From NCBI RefSeq assembly GCF_000251105.1, contig NC_017034.1:744001-808000 (forward strand): a stretch of DNA of 64,000 nt, written 5' to 3'. Shown in pieces: positions 26,330 to 34,413 of this stretch (positions are counted from its first letter, which is position 1; each line of letters starts with the position of its first letter). The notes below the pieces were generated by a model. It did no database searches. It had not been told where the DNA came from and was given only the letters and a program-made list of their open reading frames with translations. A program made the position numbers and the translations under genes. The stretch is from Methanocella conradii HZ254. GTDB lineage: Archaea; Halobacteriota; Methanocellia; Methanocellales; Methanocellaceae.

Positions 26330-28000
26330 TTGGTAGACCTTATCTGGATCGCCGCGTTCATCGTCTTCGCCATATGGTGGCTCATCATAACCGACCTCGA
26401 CAGGGCGGGCATCCTTAAAAAGCATAACATGACCGCCATCGGGCCGATAGTGATGATACGGACCTTCAAGGGACAGAAATTGCTGGACTGGATGGCAAGG
26501 CCAAAGGGATTATGGAGGGCTTTAACGCTGCTTGGCATGCCCGTGGTGATAGCGTCAATGGTTATAATGCTGGTGACGCTGGTCGGCATGGACGTATGGA
26601 TGCTCCTGAGGATGCAGGACCTGCCCCCGCCGGGGCCGGCAAACTCGCCCCAGAACATCTTAGCCATCCCGGGGCTGAACCAGTTCATCCCGTTCTGGTG
26701 GGGCTGGGTCGCCCTGATAGTCGCCCTGATAGCCCATGAGTTCTCCCACGCTATCCTGGCCAAGGTTGAGGGCATCAGGGTCAACTCGCTTGGCTTGATG
26801 CTCATGCCCGTACCCATAGGAGCGTTCGCCGAGATAGACGAGGAAGAGCTGTTCGGGACAAAGAGCGAGGGCACGACCTCGGACATAATCGGGCCCATGG
26901 AGACGAAGGCGCCTGGCGAGGGGAAGAGAAAGGCGTCCCCCCGGCAGTTCGTCAACATCCTGGGCGCGGGCGTCATCGCCAACTTCATCGTCGCCTTCGT
27001 CGCCTTCGCGCTGCTCTTCGGCCCGGTGCTCGGAGCCATCGCCGCCACGGGCACGGACGTCGTGGTATACGAAGTGGCCCCGGGAAGCCCGGCGGACCTT
27101 GCCGGCATAAAGCCCAACATGATAATCACATCAATAGACGGCACGCCCGTCACGAGCGTGTACCAGCTTAACGCTCTCCTGCACGCCATCGGGAATAATA
27201 GCGTTACCATCTCGGGGCTATTGAATAATAAAGAGGTAAACTACACGGTGCCCGTGAACGGCACCGACGGAGTTTACATCGTCGGCGTGATGGACGATGA
27301 CGCCTACCCTGCGAAGCAGGCGGGCATAAAGCCCAACATGAGGCTCGTCGCCATCAACGGCACGCCCGTGTACAACACGACCGGTTTTTCTGAGTACATG
27401 AACCACACGCTGCCGGGGCAGCAGGCCACGCTCACCATGGCTGACGTGAATGGCACGATAGCTAACTTCACGGTGGTCCTCGGGCAGGGCGCAGGGGGAC
27501 ATGGCCAGATCGGCGTGTACTCTACGGATAACCCCATAGGCCTCAGCGTGGGCCAGTTCGCAAAGTGGTACCTCGAGGGCCTGAGGAGCATGCCATTCTC
27601 GGCGTCGGGCTGGCTTCGCATCATGATCCTCCCGGTCCTTCAGTTCAACGGGGACGACCCGGGCTTCAGCATATTCCAGGGAGAGTTCTCAAGCCTTTAC
27701 CAGCCGGTTGGGTGGGCGGCCTCGTTTGGCGCGCTCGTGTACGGCTTGGCCGAGTGCCTGTTCTGGATAGGCTGGCTCAACTTCAACGTGGGCCTTTTCA
27801 ACTGCCTCCCCATGATTCCGCTAGACGGGGGCCACATCTTCCGCGAGGCCACGCGGACGTTCATGGGCAGGTTCATAAAGGATACAGAGGTGGCCGAGCG
27901 CGTCTCGAAAGCCATAGTGAACGGGTTTGCCGTGACGCTGCTCGCCTCGATAATCTTCACCTTCATGGCGCCATACCTGGCGCAATGGATGCTGGGGTGA
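26330..28000 (+). CDS. Site-2 protease (M50) with tandem PDZ-like domains
   Basis: A 556-residue intramembrane zinc metalloprotease. HEFSHAILAKVEG (residues ~137-141 as HExxH) in a transmembrane helix and NCLPMIPLDGGHIF near residue 490 give the catalytic Glu, His pair and third ligand Asp. Two PDZ-like domains lie between (YEVAPGSPADLAGIKPNM and KQAGIKPNMRLVAINGTPV). About seven membrane helices. The TTG start has GGAG upstream. Such enzymes release membrane-bound regulators; no anti-sigma-type substrate is nearby. Confidence 0.9.
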   Translation: MVDLIWIAAFIVFAIWWLIITDLDRAGILKKHNMTAIGPIVMIRTFKGQKLLDWMARPKGLWRALTLLGMPVVIASMVIMLVTLVGMDVWMLLRMQDLPPPGPANSPQNILAIPGLNQFIPFWWGWVALIVALIAHEFSHAILAKVEGIRVNSLGLMLMPVPIGAFAEIDEEELFGTKSEGTTSDIIGPMETKAPGEGKRKASPRQFVNILGAGVIANFIVAFVAFALLFGPVLGAIAATGTDVVVYEVAPGSPADLAGIKPNMIITSIDGTPVTSVYQLNALLHAIGNNSVTISGLLNNKEVNYTVPVNGTDGVYIVGVMDDDAYPAKQAGIKPNMRLVAINGTPVYNTTGFSEYMNHTLPGQQATLTMADVNGTIANFTVVLGQGAGGHGQIGVYSTDNPIGLSVGQFAKWYLEGLRSMPFSASGWLRIMILPVLQFNGDDPGFSIFQGEFSSLYQPVGWAASFGALVYGLAECLFWIGWLNFNVGLFNCLPMIPLDGGHIFREATRTFMGRFIKDTEVAERVSKAIVNGFAVTLLASIIFTFMAPYLAQWMLG

Positions 28001-28006
28001 GCGGCT

Positions 28007-28630
28007 TCAGCCCCAGCCCGACAGCTCGAGGGTTGCGTCGTCGCATGCCGTGTGTACCTTTATGGGGACCGGGATGCCTGGCGCGCCCCAGTAAGCCGCA
28101 TCCGAGCCATTGAAGCCGCCCTCATATACATTACAGCTGAACATCCCTAGCGGTACGCTAACAGTCTCTGAGCCCGATGGGGTGCCCGTTATATCGTCTG
28201 CGGACAACACGGGGTCGTCTTTTTTAAGCTGCTCAAAGGATGCGAGCCAGCTTGACTCCATGCTTGACGTGGCTTGGGAGGCGCGCATTCTCAAAATACC
28301 ATCGCCAGTAAAAACTCTGATATATGACGGGTCGCTTGACATTACTGTCCTTTCAATTTTCTTCACGCTAGAGCCGGCCGCCATGCCATCTATCTCCAGC
28401 CTCACCGTTGTATGACGGTCCGGGGCCACCACGTACTCCGCCCACCTCACCCTTGAGAGGTCGAAGGGCTTTTGCGCCTGCACCTGCCCCATCATTTGCT
28501 CAGCAGGGATAATTGATATGGAAGGCGTGGCCTCTCCGCCCATCTTTTCGGGCGGCGCCTTGCCAGACGTGCAGCCTGCTGCGGCCATCGCCAGCAAGGC
28601 CATGAGGATGGCGAGGTACCTTCGGGACAT
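28007..28630 (-). CDS. Lipoprotein, unknown
   Basis: A 207-residue protein with a lipoprotein signal: basic N-terminus (MSRRY), hydrophobic LAILMALLAMAAAG and lipobox AAGC, so the mature protein starts at Cys and is membrane-anchored. The mature region is strand-rich (YVVAPDRHTTVRLEIDG, SVPLGMFSCNVYEGGFNG) and contains a further Cys pair. Starting at 28630 puts the signal peptide at the N-terminus; longer in-frame starts do not. It converges with the site-2 protease gene (6 nt apart). No family recognised. Confidence 0.7.
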   Translation of the reverse strand: MSRRYLAILMALLAMAAAGCTSGKAPPEKMGGEATPSISIIPAEQMMGQVQAQKPFDLSRVRWAEYVVAPDRHTTVRLEIDGMAAGSSVKKIERTVMSSDPSYIRVFTGDGILRMRASQATSSMESSWLASFEQLKKDDPVLSADDITGTPSGSETVSVPLGMFSCNVYEGGFNGSDAAYWGAPGIPVPIKVHTACDDATLELSGWG

Positions 28631-28748
28631 ATGACCATATAATATATAAAAACAATATATTAATAATATACTGATAAAAGGCATGTATTCCGAGAAATGC
28701 ACTTATACCCAATAACGTTTTAATGTTGAAAGCCCGCAATATGGGGTG

Positions 28749-29846
28749 ATGCACCGCGTCAGCTTTCGATGGAACCCGAAAAACCGCTATAGCATAGCAG
28801 CGCTCAGAGCAGTGCTAGACTTTGGGCTAGTCAGGCAGCCGGTGGACGGCATCATGCTCTACAGCTTCGCATCGCCTCAGGCACGCCAGGTATATGCAGA
28901 GGTCGACGCGGCAAATACCGACACCATTTTCATCGCCGGCGGCCCCCATCCCTCCGGCTGCCCCGAAGAAGCGCTGGAGCACTTCGATTACGTTGTGGTT
29001 GGCGAGGGGGAGGAGACGCTACCCGAACTGGTGGCCGCCATAAGCGAAGGGCGAGACGTGTCCAGCGTTAAGGGCATAGCGTTCAAAGAGCGGGGGAAGG
29101 TCGTCTTCACGGGCAGGCGAGATGAGGCTGACCTGGATAGATATCCGCCTTTCAAGCCCCCGCTCTATGGCCCCATCGAGATCACGCGGGGGTGCCCGTG
29201 GGGATGTGCATATTGCCAGACCCCAGGGCTCTTTGGCCGCCACATGAGGCACAGGAGCGTCGAGGCGATCTGTAAATATGACAAATACTATGAGGATAAG
29301 CGTTTTGTGTCCCCGAACGCCTTCGCCTACGGCTCTAATGGCATTACGCCTAACTATGAGGCCGTAGAGAAACTACTTAGATCTCTTTCAGGTAACGTCT
29401 ACTTCGGGACGTTCCCCTCGGAGGTGAGGCCAGAGTTCGTCACCGCCAGGATGCTGGAGCTCGTAAATGCCTATTGCGCTAATAAGGAGCTGCATTTAGG
29501 GGGCCAATCGGGCAGCGATAGAATGCTCAGGGCCATACATAGGGGCCACTCAGCCGCTGATATCGTGATAGCGGTGGAGAGGGCGCGCGACGCGGGCCTG
29601 ACGCCGGTCGTCGACTTCATCTTTGGCCTGCCTGGGGAGCGGGAGGAGGATCAGCGCCTCACCCTGGAGCTTATCAGTTCCATCGTGAAGGAAGGCGGCA
29701 AGGTCCGGGCGCACCGCTTCATGCCCCTGCCCGGGACCGAGCTGGCTAACGCCAGGCCTGAACCGCTAAGCCCCGAGGTAGATAAATTGCTGGGGAAGCT
29801 GGCCCTGGAAAAAAAGCTGACAGGCTCCTGGTCCGGCCGCCAGTAA
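28749..29846 (+). CDS. B12-binding/radical SAM protein
   Basis: A 365-residue protein. The N-terminal ~120 residues form a B12-binding-like Rossmann domain (TIFIAGGPHPSGCPEEAL, YVVVGEGEETLPELV), followed by the radical SAM core with ITRGCPWGCAYCQTP (C-x3-C-x2-C) near residues 142-152 and FIFGLPGEREED as the later motif. It resembles a methanogen-restricted family annotated only as B12-binding/radical SAM (TIGR04013-like, by memory). The typical His of the B12-binding D-x-H-x-x-G motif is not seen, so cobalamin may not bind. ATG at 28749 follows GGGGTG. Confidence 0.85.
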   Translation: MHRVSFRWNPKNRYSIAALRAVLDFGLVRQPVDGIMLYSFASPQARQVYAEVDAANTDTIFIAGGPHPSGCPEEALEHFDYVVVGEGEETLPELVAAISEGRDVSSVKGIAFKERGKVVFTGRRDEADLDRYPPFKPPLYGPIEITRGCPWGCAYCQTPGLFGRHMRHRSVEAICKYDKYYEDKRFVSPNAFAYGSNGITPNYEAVEKLLRSLSGNVYFGTFPSEVRPEFVTARMLELVNAYCANKELHLGGQSGSDRMLRAIHRGHSAADIVIAVERARDAGLTPVVDFIFGLPGEREEDQRLTLELISSIVKEGGKVRAHRFMPLPGTELANARPEPLSPEVDKLLGKLALEKKLTGSWSGRQ

Positions 29847-29894
29847 TGTAGCCTGACGCCTGCTGCTGGATGGGTGGTTTGGCATCGCGTCTTC

Positions 29895-29955
29895 TATTTG
29901 AGGCTGAATGGGGGCTTCGCTCCGTTCCCATTCAGCATCTAATAAAAGAGCCATC
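29895..29955 (-). repeat. Dispersed hairpin element, copy 1
   Basis: A stem of 18 bp with two mismatches: TATTTGAGGCTGAATGGG at 29895-29912 pairs with 29927-29944. On the minus strand the outer part reads GATGGCTCTTTTATT followed by AGATGCT (29934-29955), which matches 20 of 22 bases at 44280-44301. Both copies lie shortly after the stop of a plus-strand gene, which suggests a terminator or a small mobile palindromic repeat. A copy-number search was not possible. Confidence 0.5.
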
Positions 29956-30004
29956 CGCCAGACCATCGTTATTATATCGCCAGCCATATTCAACAAGGCA
30001 ACGC

Positions 30005-30373
30005 CTACGCTATGATTATCTTCCCTCCGCCGTCCTCCCTGTCCTTCCTGGGAGTGGCGGTGGCAGCGGCCAAGTTGGCCGCATGCTCCGAGGTCCCGGC
30101 ATTGAACACCAGCTCATATAGAAGCTTGCCCATCTTACTATTACGGTCATACCGATAGTAGCTGGTCTTGCCCACTTTCCTGGTCTCCTGGATCACCTTA
30201 TACTTTAAGAGGCCGTCCTTCATCTTGTTAAGCCTGGCCTTCGATATTTTTAAGCGGTCGGAGACGTCCGAAATCGTGAACTCGTTGCCATGGTTGAAGA
30301 CGAGGTATACCAGCAATGGCGCGGACGAGTTTGCGCCAAATATCTCTACAAGCGGGGATGGTGGGACCGTCAT
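30005..30373 (-). CDS. Winged-helix transcriptional regulator (predicted)
   Basis: A 122-residue protein. Residues ~15-80 form a winged helix: LVYLVFNHGNEFTISDVSDRLKISKARLNKMKDGLLKY is the helix-turn-helix, and VIQETRKVGKTSYYRYD the wing. A low-complexity Ala/Thr-rich tail (ANLAAATATPRKDREDGGGK) follows. It lies downstream of, and on the same strand as, the two pilin genes (31476 to 30440), 66 nt away, and so may regulate them. Effector unknown. Confidence 0.7.
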   Translation of the reverse strand: MTVPPSPLVEIFGANSSAPLLVYLVFNHGNEFTISDVSDRLKISKARLNKMKDGLLKYKVIQETRKVGKTSYYRYDRNSKMGKLLYELVFNAGTSEHAANLAAATATPRKDREDGGGKIIIA

Positions 30374-30439
30374 TTTAAATGCTCCAGTTTTTAGATATAC
30401 AAAGCCTATAAGGCGCAGGGCATCATAAAGGCATCGATG

Positions 30440-31027
30440 TCACCTGTAGAGAGCTGTCACGGGGACCCTTAGGCCCCCCTGGTACCACCATAACGAGCAT
30501 GACGCCGTACCGAGGTCCCGATAAAAATACTTGGCCTTTACTGGGTGGTAGCCGCCCGTAAGCTTTAGCGTGAACAGCTTTGACTGGCCATTCGATGGGC
30601 TGGCCACCTTGCCGTCTGCCCAGAGCCATGCCTGGCCCTCGCTTCTGAGCTCCAGGGTGTACTCGCCTTCAGATGGGACGTATAGGTAGCCCGACCACAG
30701 CACGGCCCCGTTTGCCACGGGGGCGCCTGGCGGCGCAGTGCTGGAGTTAAAGGCTATGCAGCCCTCGACCTTCTCCGCCGCGAGCCTCTGGAATACGATA
30801 TCGTCCGGGTTGCCTGAATTATAATCGCTTGAAGCGGCGTCGACGGCGTAGTAAAAGGCGTATATCCCTTTTTTCATTCCGCCGTCAGAGATCACCGCGA
30901 CGCTCGCCTCTTCTCCTTGCCTTGCCGTCATGGAGAGCACGGCGCCCGAGATGGCTATGGCCGCGACGAGCACTATGCCTATTGATAGTACAGTGTAGAA
31001 GGCGTCGGCGACCCCTGAGTCGTCCAT
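30440..31027 (-). CDS. Pilin-like surface protein with PA14-type domain
   Basis: A 195-residue protein. A short N-terminus (MDDSGVADAFYTVLS) precedes one hydrophobic helix (IGIVLVAAIAISGAVLS), an archaeal type-IV-pilin-like arrangement. Residues ~80-195 match the PA14 carbohydrate-binding beta-barrel: ANGAVLWSGYLYVPSEGEYTLEL, AWLWADGKV, LKLTGGYHPVKAKYFYRD and CSLWWYQG. It probably binds glycans at the cell surface. It overlaps the pilin gene before it by 1 nt and is translationally coupled. A pilin joined to PA14 is unusual. Confidence 0.75.
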   Translation of the reverse strand: MDDSGVADAFYTVLSIGIVLVAAIAISGAVLSMTARQGEEASVAVISDGGMKKGIYAFYYAVDAASSDYNSGNPDDIVFQRLAAEKVEGCIAFNSSTAPPGAPVANGAVLWSGYLYVPSEGEYTLELRSEGQAWLWADGKVASPSNGQSKLFTLKLTGGYHPVKAKYFYRDLGTASCSLWWYQGGLRVPVTALYR

Positions 31028-31476
31028 CAGCGCGCCACCAGCACCATCATGCCTATCTGCTGCCTGGTTTGTGTGCTTATCACCTTAACCGTGTACCTGT
31101 TGCCCGGCGTGATGCTTCCGTTCAGCGTGATGGCAGATGACTGCATGCCCGGGCTTAGTACCCCGGAATCGCTAGACACATTAGTCGTGCCAATCAAAAT
31201 GTCGTCATCATTGAACACGGCGAGCGAAATCTTCGATATATCAATAGGGTCCCCGGACTCGTGGTTGATTCGCAAAGTTGGAGGGGAGCTTTCAAGCACC
31301 CCGCTCAGGCTTGCCTTCGGCGTGCCCGAAAGCGCCTGCAGCTCCCCGCCCCTCGACAGCACGAGGGAGCCTATCATGAGCGCAACTATGACGACGATGG
31401 CTATCATGAGGATACTGTACATGGCGTTCTCGACGCCCCGCTCATCATTGAAAAAATCCCAAACGCTTTTCAACAT
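31027..31476 (-). CDS. Archaeal type IV pilin
   Basis: A 149-residue protein. The N-terminal ERGVENAMYSILMIAIVVIVALMIGS is the archaeal type IV pilin N-domain: a processing-site-like Gly followed by a long hydrophobic helix. The rest is a strand-rich headgroup (ASLSGVLESSPPTLRINHES, ISLAVFNDDDILIG, NRYTVKVISTQT). It is assembled in the membrane by an FlaJ/FlaI-type machine not present in the window. The stop is coupled to the PA14 pilin. It lies beside an AT-rich segment with a gene remnant. Confidence 0.82.
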   Translation of the reverse strand: MLKSVWDFFNDERGVENAMYSILMIAIVVIVALMIGSLVLSRGGELQALSGTPKASLSGVLESSPPTLRINHESGDPIDISKISLAVFNDDDILIGTTNVSSDSGVLSPGMQSSAITLNGSITPGNRYTVKVISTQTRQQIGMMVLVAR

Positions 31477-31588
31477 AGCACCTCTTTAGTTACATTTTTT
31501 TGCAAAAAAGTTTATTACGTTTTTATGATATATACCTTTCGTTTAAGGGTAGGGCGCATGAAGGCCAAAGCAGACTTTAATAAGTAAT

Positions 31589-31699
31589 ATGGCAAATGAA
31601 CGCCAAGAAAGTATAAGGCAAAGAGAGGAGACGGTAAGAACACGAACGATAACATTCGAGATACGCTCACATAACCATAATAACAATAATGAAAATTAG
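31589..31699 (+). other. Short open frame in AT-rich segment
   Basis: A 36-codon frame starts MANERQESIRQREETV and ends in an Asn-rich tail (HNHNNNNEN). It is probably a chance or degraded frame in the AT-rich segment 31480-32110. It could belong to the decayed gene that follows, but no shared family was recognised. Confidence 0.15.
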
Positions 31700-31704
31700 G
31701 CAAA

Positions 31705-32112
31705 TTGCGTAGCAAATATATTGGCAATGAAGCTACTGGAAAGATGAAGATGGAAATGCTGCCTGAATATACTGAAAGTATCCTAAGTAGTCTGATGGCC
31801 AAGGATAAGAAAAAGGAAGCCGTGCTTCGGAAATATTACATGGAGATGCGGGATGCAATGCGGGAAATGTATCGTGTCCTTATCCCTGGCCATTATGCCA
31901 TTCTTGTCGTTGGGACGTCAATTATGCGCGGCGTAGATGTCAAGACACCGCAGTGCTTGGGCGATATTGCCCGGACGCTAGGTTTCCAATTAGAGACAAT
32001 ACAATCCCGAGAGCTCGACAGGGACAGACGTATGATGCCTTTTGGAAATGGGAATACACATATAGAGCAACGCATGGTAACCGAAGAGGTTATCATATTA
32101 AAAAAGCCCTGA
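31705..32112 (+). pseudogene. C-terminal remnant of a DNA methyltransferase
   Basis: A 135-residue frame from a TTG. The segment RSKYIGN, MLPEYTESILSSLMAKDKKK, YYMEMRDAMREMYRVLIPGHYAILVVGTSIMRG, then MPFGNGNTHIEQRMVTEEVIIL closely follows the C-terminal half of a class of amino-methyltransferases acting on DNA (N4/N6-type or TRM11-like folds). The N-terminal half with the catalytic motif is missing upstream, where the sequence is AT-rich and has stops. It is therefore a truncated pseudogene, clearly different in base use from its GC-rich neighbours, and a probable relic of a transferred restriction-modification gene. Confidence 0.65.
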
Positions 32113-32191
32113 ATAACTATATGGGGCTCATCTATGGTCATGAGAACGATAGAAGGGAAAGCCTGTGCCAAAAAATCCAGGTAAATTATTT

Positions 32192-32830
32192 TCAGAAGAC
32201 AGAATCTATCCAGACGACGTCCATGGTGTCTAAGTCCACGATGGCGGCCTGGCCTTCCGCCGCGTGCCCGGGGTTGATGACCCAGGCCCCGTCCTTGACC
32301 TTACCCCTCGCCCCGTGGATGTGCCCGCATATTATTATGTCGGCCTTGTCGAGAGCGCTGCGCAGCGAGGAGCTGCCCATGGCGCCTTTGGGCGTCATGT
32401 CGAGCGTGCTCAAGGGCGGGGCATGGGATACTAAAACGGTTCTGGCGGCCGGCGTGTGGCTGAACAACACATCAAGCCTGTACGCTATTTCTTCCTCCGA
32501 AAGCTCGTATGGAGTGTTATTGCCCGTCGGGTTCGAGCCGCCGAGGCCCATGAACTCGGTATCGTTATAAATTTTAGGGGTCTCCTCAAGGTTCACGGCG
32601 TACTGGCCAATCGCCTGTCTCACCTCCGGCGGGTCCCAGTTGCCAGGCACGCACAAAACGTGCCTGCAGAAATGCTTTAGAATGCTTATGGTCCTCACCG
32701 CGTTCTCGGGCGGCCCGCCGTGCGTCAGGTCGCCCGCCACTACGACGAGGTCTACCCGGTCGCTCTTCTTTATTATGCCGTCCAGCCTGAAGAATTTGCC
32801 ATGCAGGTCCGCGAGGGCAAGAACTTTCAT
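32192..32830 (-). CDS. Calcineurin-type metallophosphoesterase
   Basis: A 212-residue protein with all metal-binding motifs of the family: LADLHGK (D-x-H), VVAGDLTHGG (GD), VPGNWD (GN-x-D in place of GNHD/E), LVSHAPP (SH) and ICGHIHGA (GH-x-H). Length and layout fit the small archaeal YfcE/MJ0936-like phosphodiesterases. The substrate is unknown. It faces the methyltransferase remnant and is divergent from the 32926 gene. Confidence 0.9.
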   Translation of the reverse strand: MKVLALADLHGKFFRLDGIIKKSDRVDLVVVAGDLTHGGPPENAVRTISILKHFCRHVLCVPGNWDPPEVRQAIGQYAVNLEETPKIYNDTEFMGLGGSNPTGNNTPYELSEEEIAYRLDVLFSHTPAARTVLVSHAPPLSTLDMTPKGAMGSSSLRSALDKADIIICGHIHGARGKVKDGAWVINPGHAAEGQAAIVDLDTMDVVWIDSVF

Positions 32831-32925
32831 AATAGTCTATTTCCTCTCTCGCTTAAATAAAGGTTGGCCCGCGACAATTTTTTAACGGCAACGGTATTTA
32901 ACTATGCGTTGCGTCTTTTTTTATA

Positions 32926-33237
32926 ATGGAAGAGACGTGGATGATGTTCTCGTTGACCGAGGCGGGGCTGTATGCGATGGACCTTGCCGCTCACGCCAGG
33001 GATGCCGGGCTGAGGACGAAGGAGACCTGCTTCGGGGCGCTGGTGGAGGGTGAGCAGGGTAAAGTAAGGCGATTCATCGATGGCCTCAGGCGGCGCTACC
33101 CGGTATATGCGAAACGCAGGGGCTTCTCCATCGAGGATACCGAGATATGCGCCAGGACTTTTCGCCTGGAAACGTGTGAAGGATTTCCTCCGTGGCTGCC
33201 CAGGTATGTGGGCCAGATGCGTAGGTACACGTCTTAG
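32926..33237 (+). CDS. Small conserved archaeal-type protein, unknown
   Basis: A 103-residue protein, mostly helical in its first half (MMFSLTEAGLYAMDLAAHARDAG), with two cysteines (KETCFGALVEG, EICARTF) and a basic stretch (RRFIDGLRRRYPVYAKRRGF) that may bind nucleic acid. No family could be named with confidence. It lies ~100 nt upstream of the RNase P RNA on the same strand, but the RNA has its own TATA box. Confidence 0.55.
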   Translation: MEETWMMFSLTEAGLYAMDLAAHARDAGLRTKETCFGALVEGEQGKVRRFIDGLRRRYPVYAKRRGFSIEDTEICARTFRLETCEGFPPWLPRYVGQMRRYTS

Positions 33238-33318
33238 CATAGGCTTTTAAGCGTTGTATTGAGTATGATCACGTTAGCTTCTATTTTGCCTTTGGTTTCC
33301 AGTAACGTGACACCAAAT

Positions 33319-33328
33319 CTTTATATAG
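33319..33328 (+). promoter_or_regulatory. TATA box of RNase P RNA gene
   Basis: CTTTATATAG lies about 25 bases upstream of the expected RNA 5' end (around 33345-33350). It is flanked upstream by the weak inverted repeat CACGTTA (33270-33276) / TAACGTG (33303-33309). Confidence 0.6.
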
Positions 33329-33344
33329 GGGCTATGTCAAAGTC

Positions 33345-33675
33345 TTATGAAAACAATGCCCGTGAGAGGGGAGGGACGGCTGCCGCCTTTTAGGTGAGGA
33401 AAGTCCCCCCACCACCTGGACACGCAAATGCCCGTAAGGGCATACGGCGAGAGCCGTGGCAATGGCACAGAAACGATACGGAGCCGGGTTAATGCTATGA
33501 TTCGGATACGATGAGGCCGCCCGTGCGCCGATGAAACGGTGAATCCTTGCGGGTGCAAGCTGGAGCGGGCCGCTGAAGGGAGTCCAGCCCTTGGCCCCGG
33601 TAGAAGCGCTTAGATGAATGCCGTCGGCCTTCGGGCCATGAACATAAGGGGGCTTACTATCCCGACTCACGGGTT
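33345..33675 (+). ncRNA. rnpB: RNase P RNA (archaeal type A)
   Basis: The catalytic RNA that cleaves tRNA 5' leaders. The ends pair as P1: CCCGTGAG at 33359-33366 with CTCACGGG at 33666-33673. The conserved core is plain: GAGGAAAGTCC (CR-I) near 33397-33407, CACAGAAACGATAC, GAAACGGTGAATCC, AGATGAATGCCG, then the distal GAACATAAGGGGGCTTACT. It is followed by AT-rich TTAATATTTTTC as a terminator. The exact 5' end is estimated from the TATA box. Rnp4, one of its protein partners, is at 19438-19740. Confidence 0.95.
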
Positions 33676-33756
33676 AATATTTTTCGTCCCCACAAGGGCT
33701 AAGCCGCTTTTATATATCGCTGAAATAAATATATACTGTGTAATTGCATAGTGTTA

Positions 33757-34413
33757 ATGAGCTGCATGCACAAATATCGTCTGGGGCTGGAAGAGCTCGA
33801 CGCGGCCATCGATGGAGTTAGCGGTGGCATAGGCATACTGGTCGAGGGGCCGTCGATAAGCGGCAAGGAAGCGATCGTATATTCGCTGATAAGGCAGGGC
33901 CTGGACGATGGCGAAGGAGTGGTCCTCATACCGACCATGGAGACGGGCGAGAACGTGCTCGCCTCATATGGGAATACGAAAAATTTGAGGGTCGTCGACT
34001 GCATGTCCCGGCCGCTGGGGCTGGATAGGCTTGACTCGGCCAACGTTAAGTACGTCAACGGCCCCGGGGACGTCACCGGCATGGGGGTGTGGACTGGCAG
34101 GCTGCTGGCCGAGTTCAGCGGCAGGCCGGTGAGGCTATGCATCGACTCCCTCTCGACGCTACTCATGTACTCCTCGCTACAGCTGATATTCCGCTTCCTG
34201 CACATGCTGAACGGCAAAGTTTTTGCCGCTGGCGGGCTCTCGGTGGGCGTGGTCGATGAGGGCATGCACGACCAGAAGACGATGGCCTCGCTAAGGCAGC
34301 TCTACAGGGCAGCCCTGGAGTTAAAGGAGGGCGAGGACGCCTGCTACGTGAGGGCGGTCCGCCTCACGCCCCTGCCGACGCCCTGGTTCAGGTTCGGGGA
34401 GGTGATCGAATGA
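33757..34413 (+). CDS. RecA/RAD55-like ATPase, partner of the GTPase-Roadblock fusion
   Basis: A 218-residue single-domain RecA-superfamily protein. VEGPSISGKEAIVYSLI is a Walker A with Glu where Ser/Thr is usual (GxxxxGKE), and PVRLCIDSLSTLLMYSS is a KaiC/RAD55-style Walker B (D-S). No oligomerisation or DNA-binding extension is present, so ATP binding is possible but hydrolysis uncertain. Start options are GTG 33751, ATG 33757 and ATG 33766; a TATA-like AAATAAATATATAC 20-30 nt upstream suggests a near-leaderless message. It overlaps the fusion gene by 4 nt (ATGA), which argues for stoichiometric co-production and a shared complex. Confidence 0.75.
   Translation: MSCMHKYRLGLEELDAAIDGVSGGIGILVEGPSISGKEAIVYSLIRQGLDDGEGVVLIPTMETGENVLASYGNTKNLRVVDCMSRPLGLDRLDSANVKYVNGPGDVTGMGVWTGRLLAEFSGRPVRLCIDSLSTLLMYSSLQLIFRFLHMLNGKVFAAGGLSVGVVDEGMHDQKTMASLRQLYRAALELKEGEDACYVRAVRLTPLPTPWFRFGEVIE

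Noticed and set aside
26275..27210. Minus-strand open frame opposite the site-2 protease
   Set aside because: Overlaps the HExxH-bearing protease gene; low-complexity Met/Ser/Thr-rich product with no motif.
33270..33309. CACGTTA/TAACGTG inverted repeat upstream of the RNase P RNA
   Set aside because: Short arms with a 26-nt gap in a constitutive RNA promoter; likely chance.
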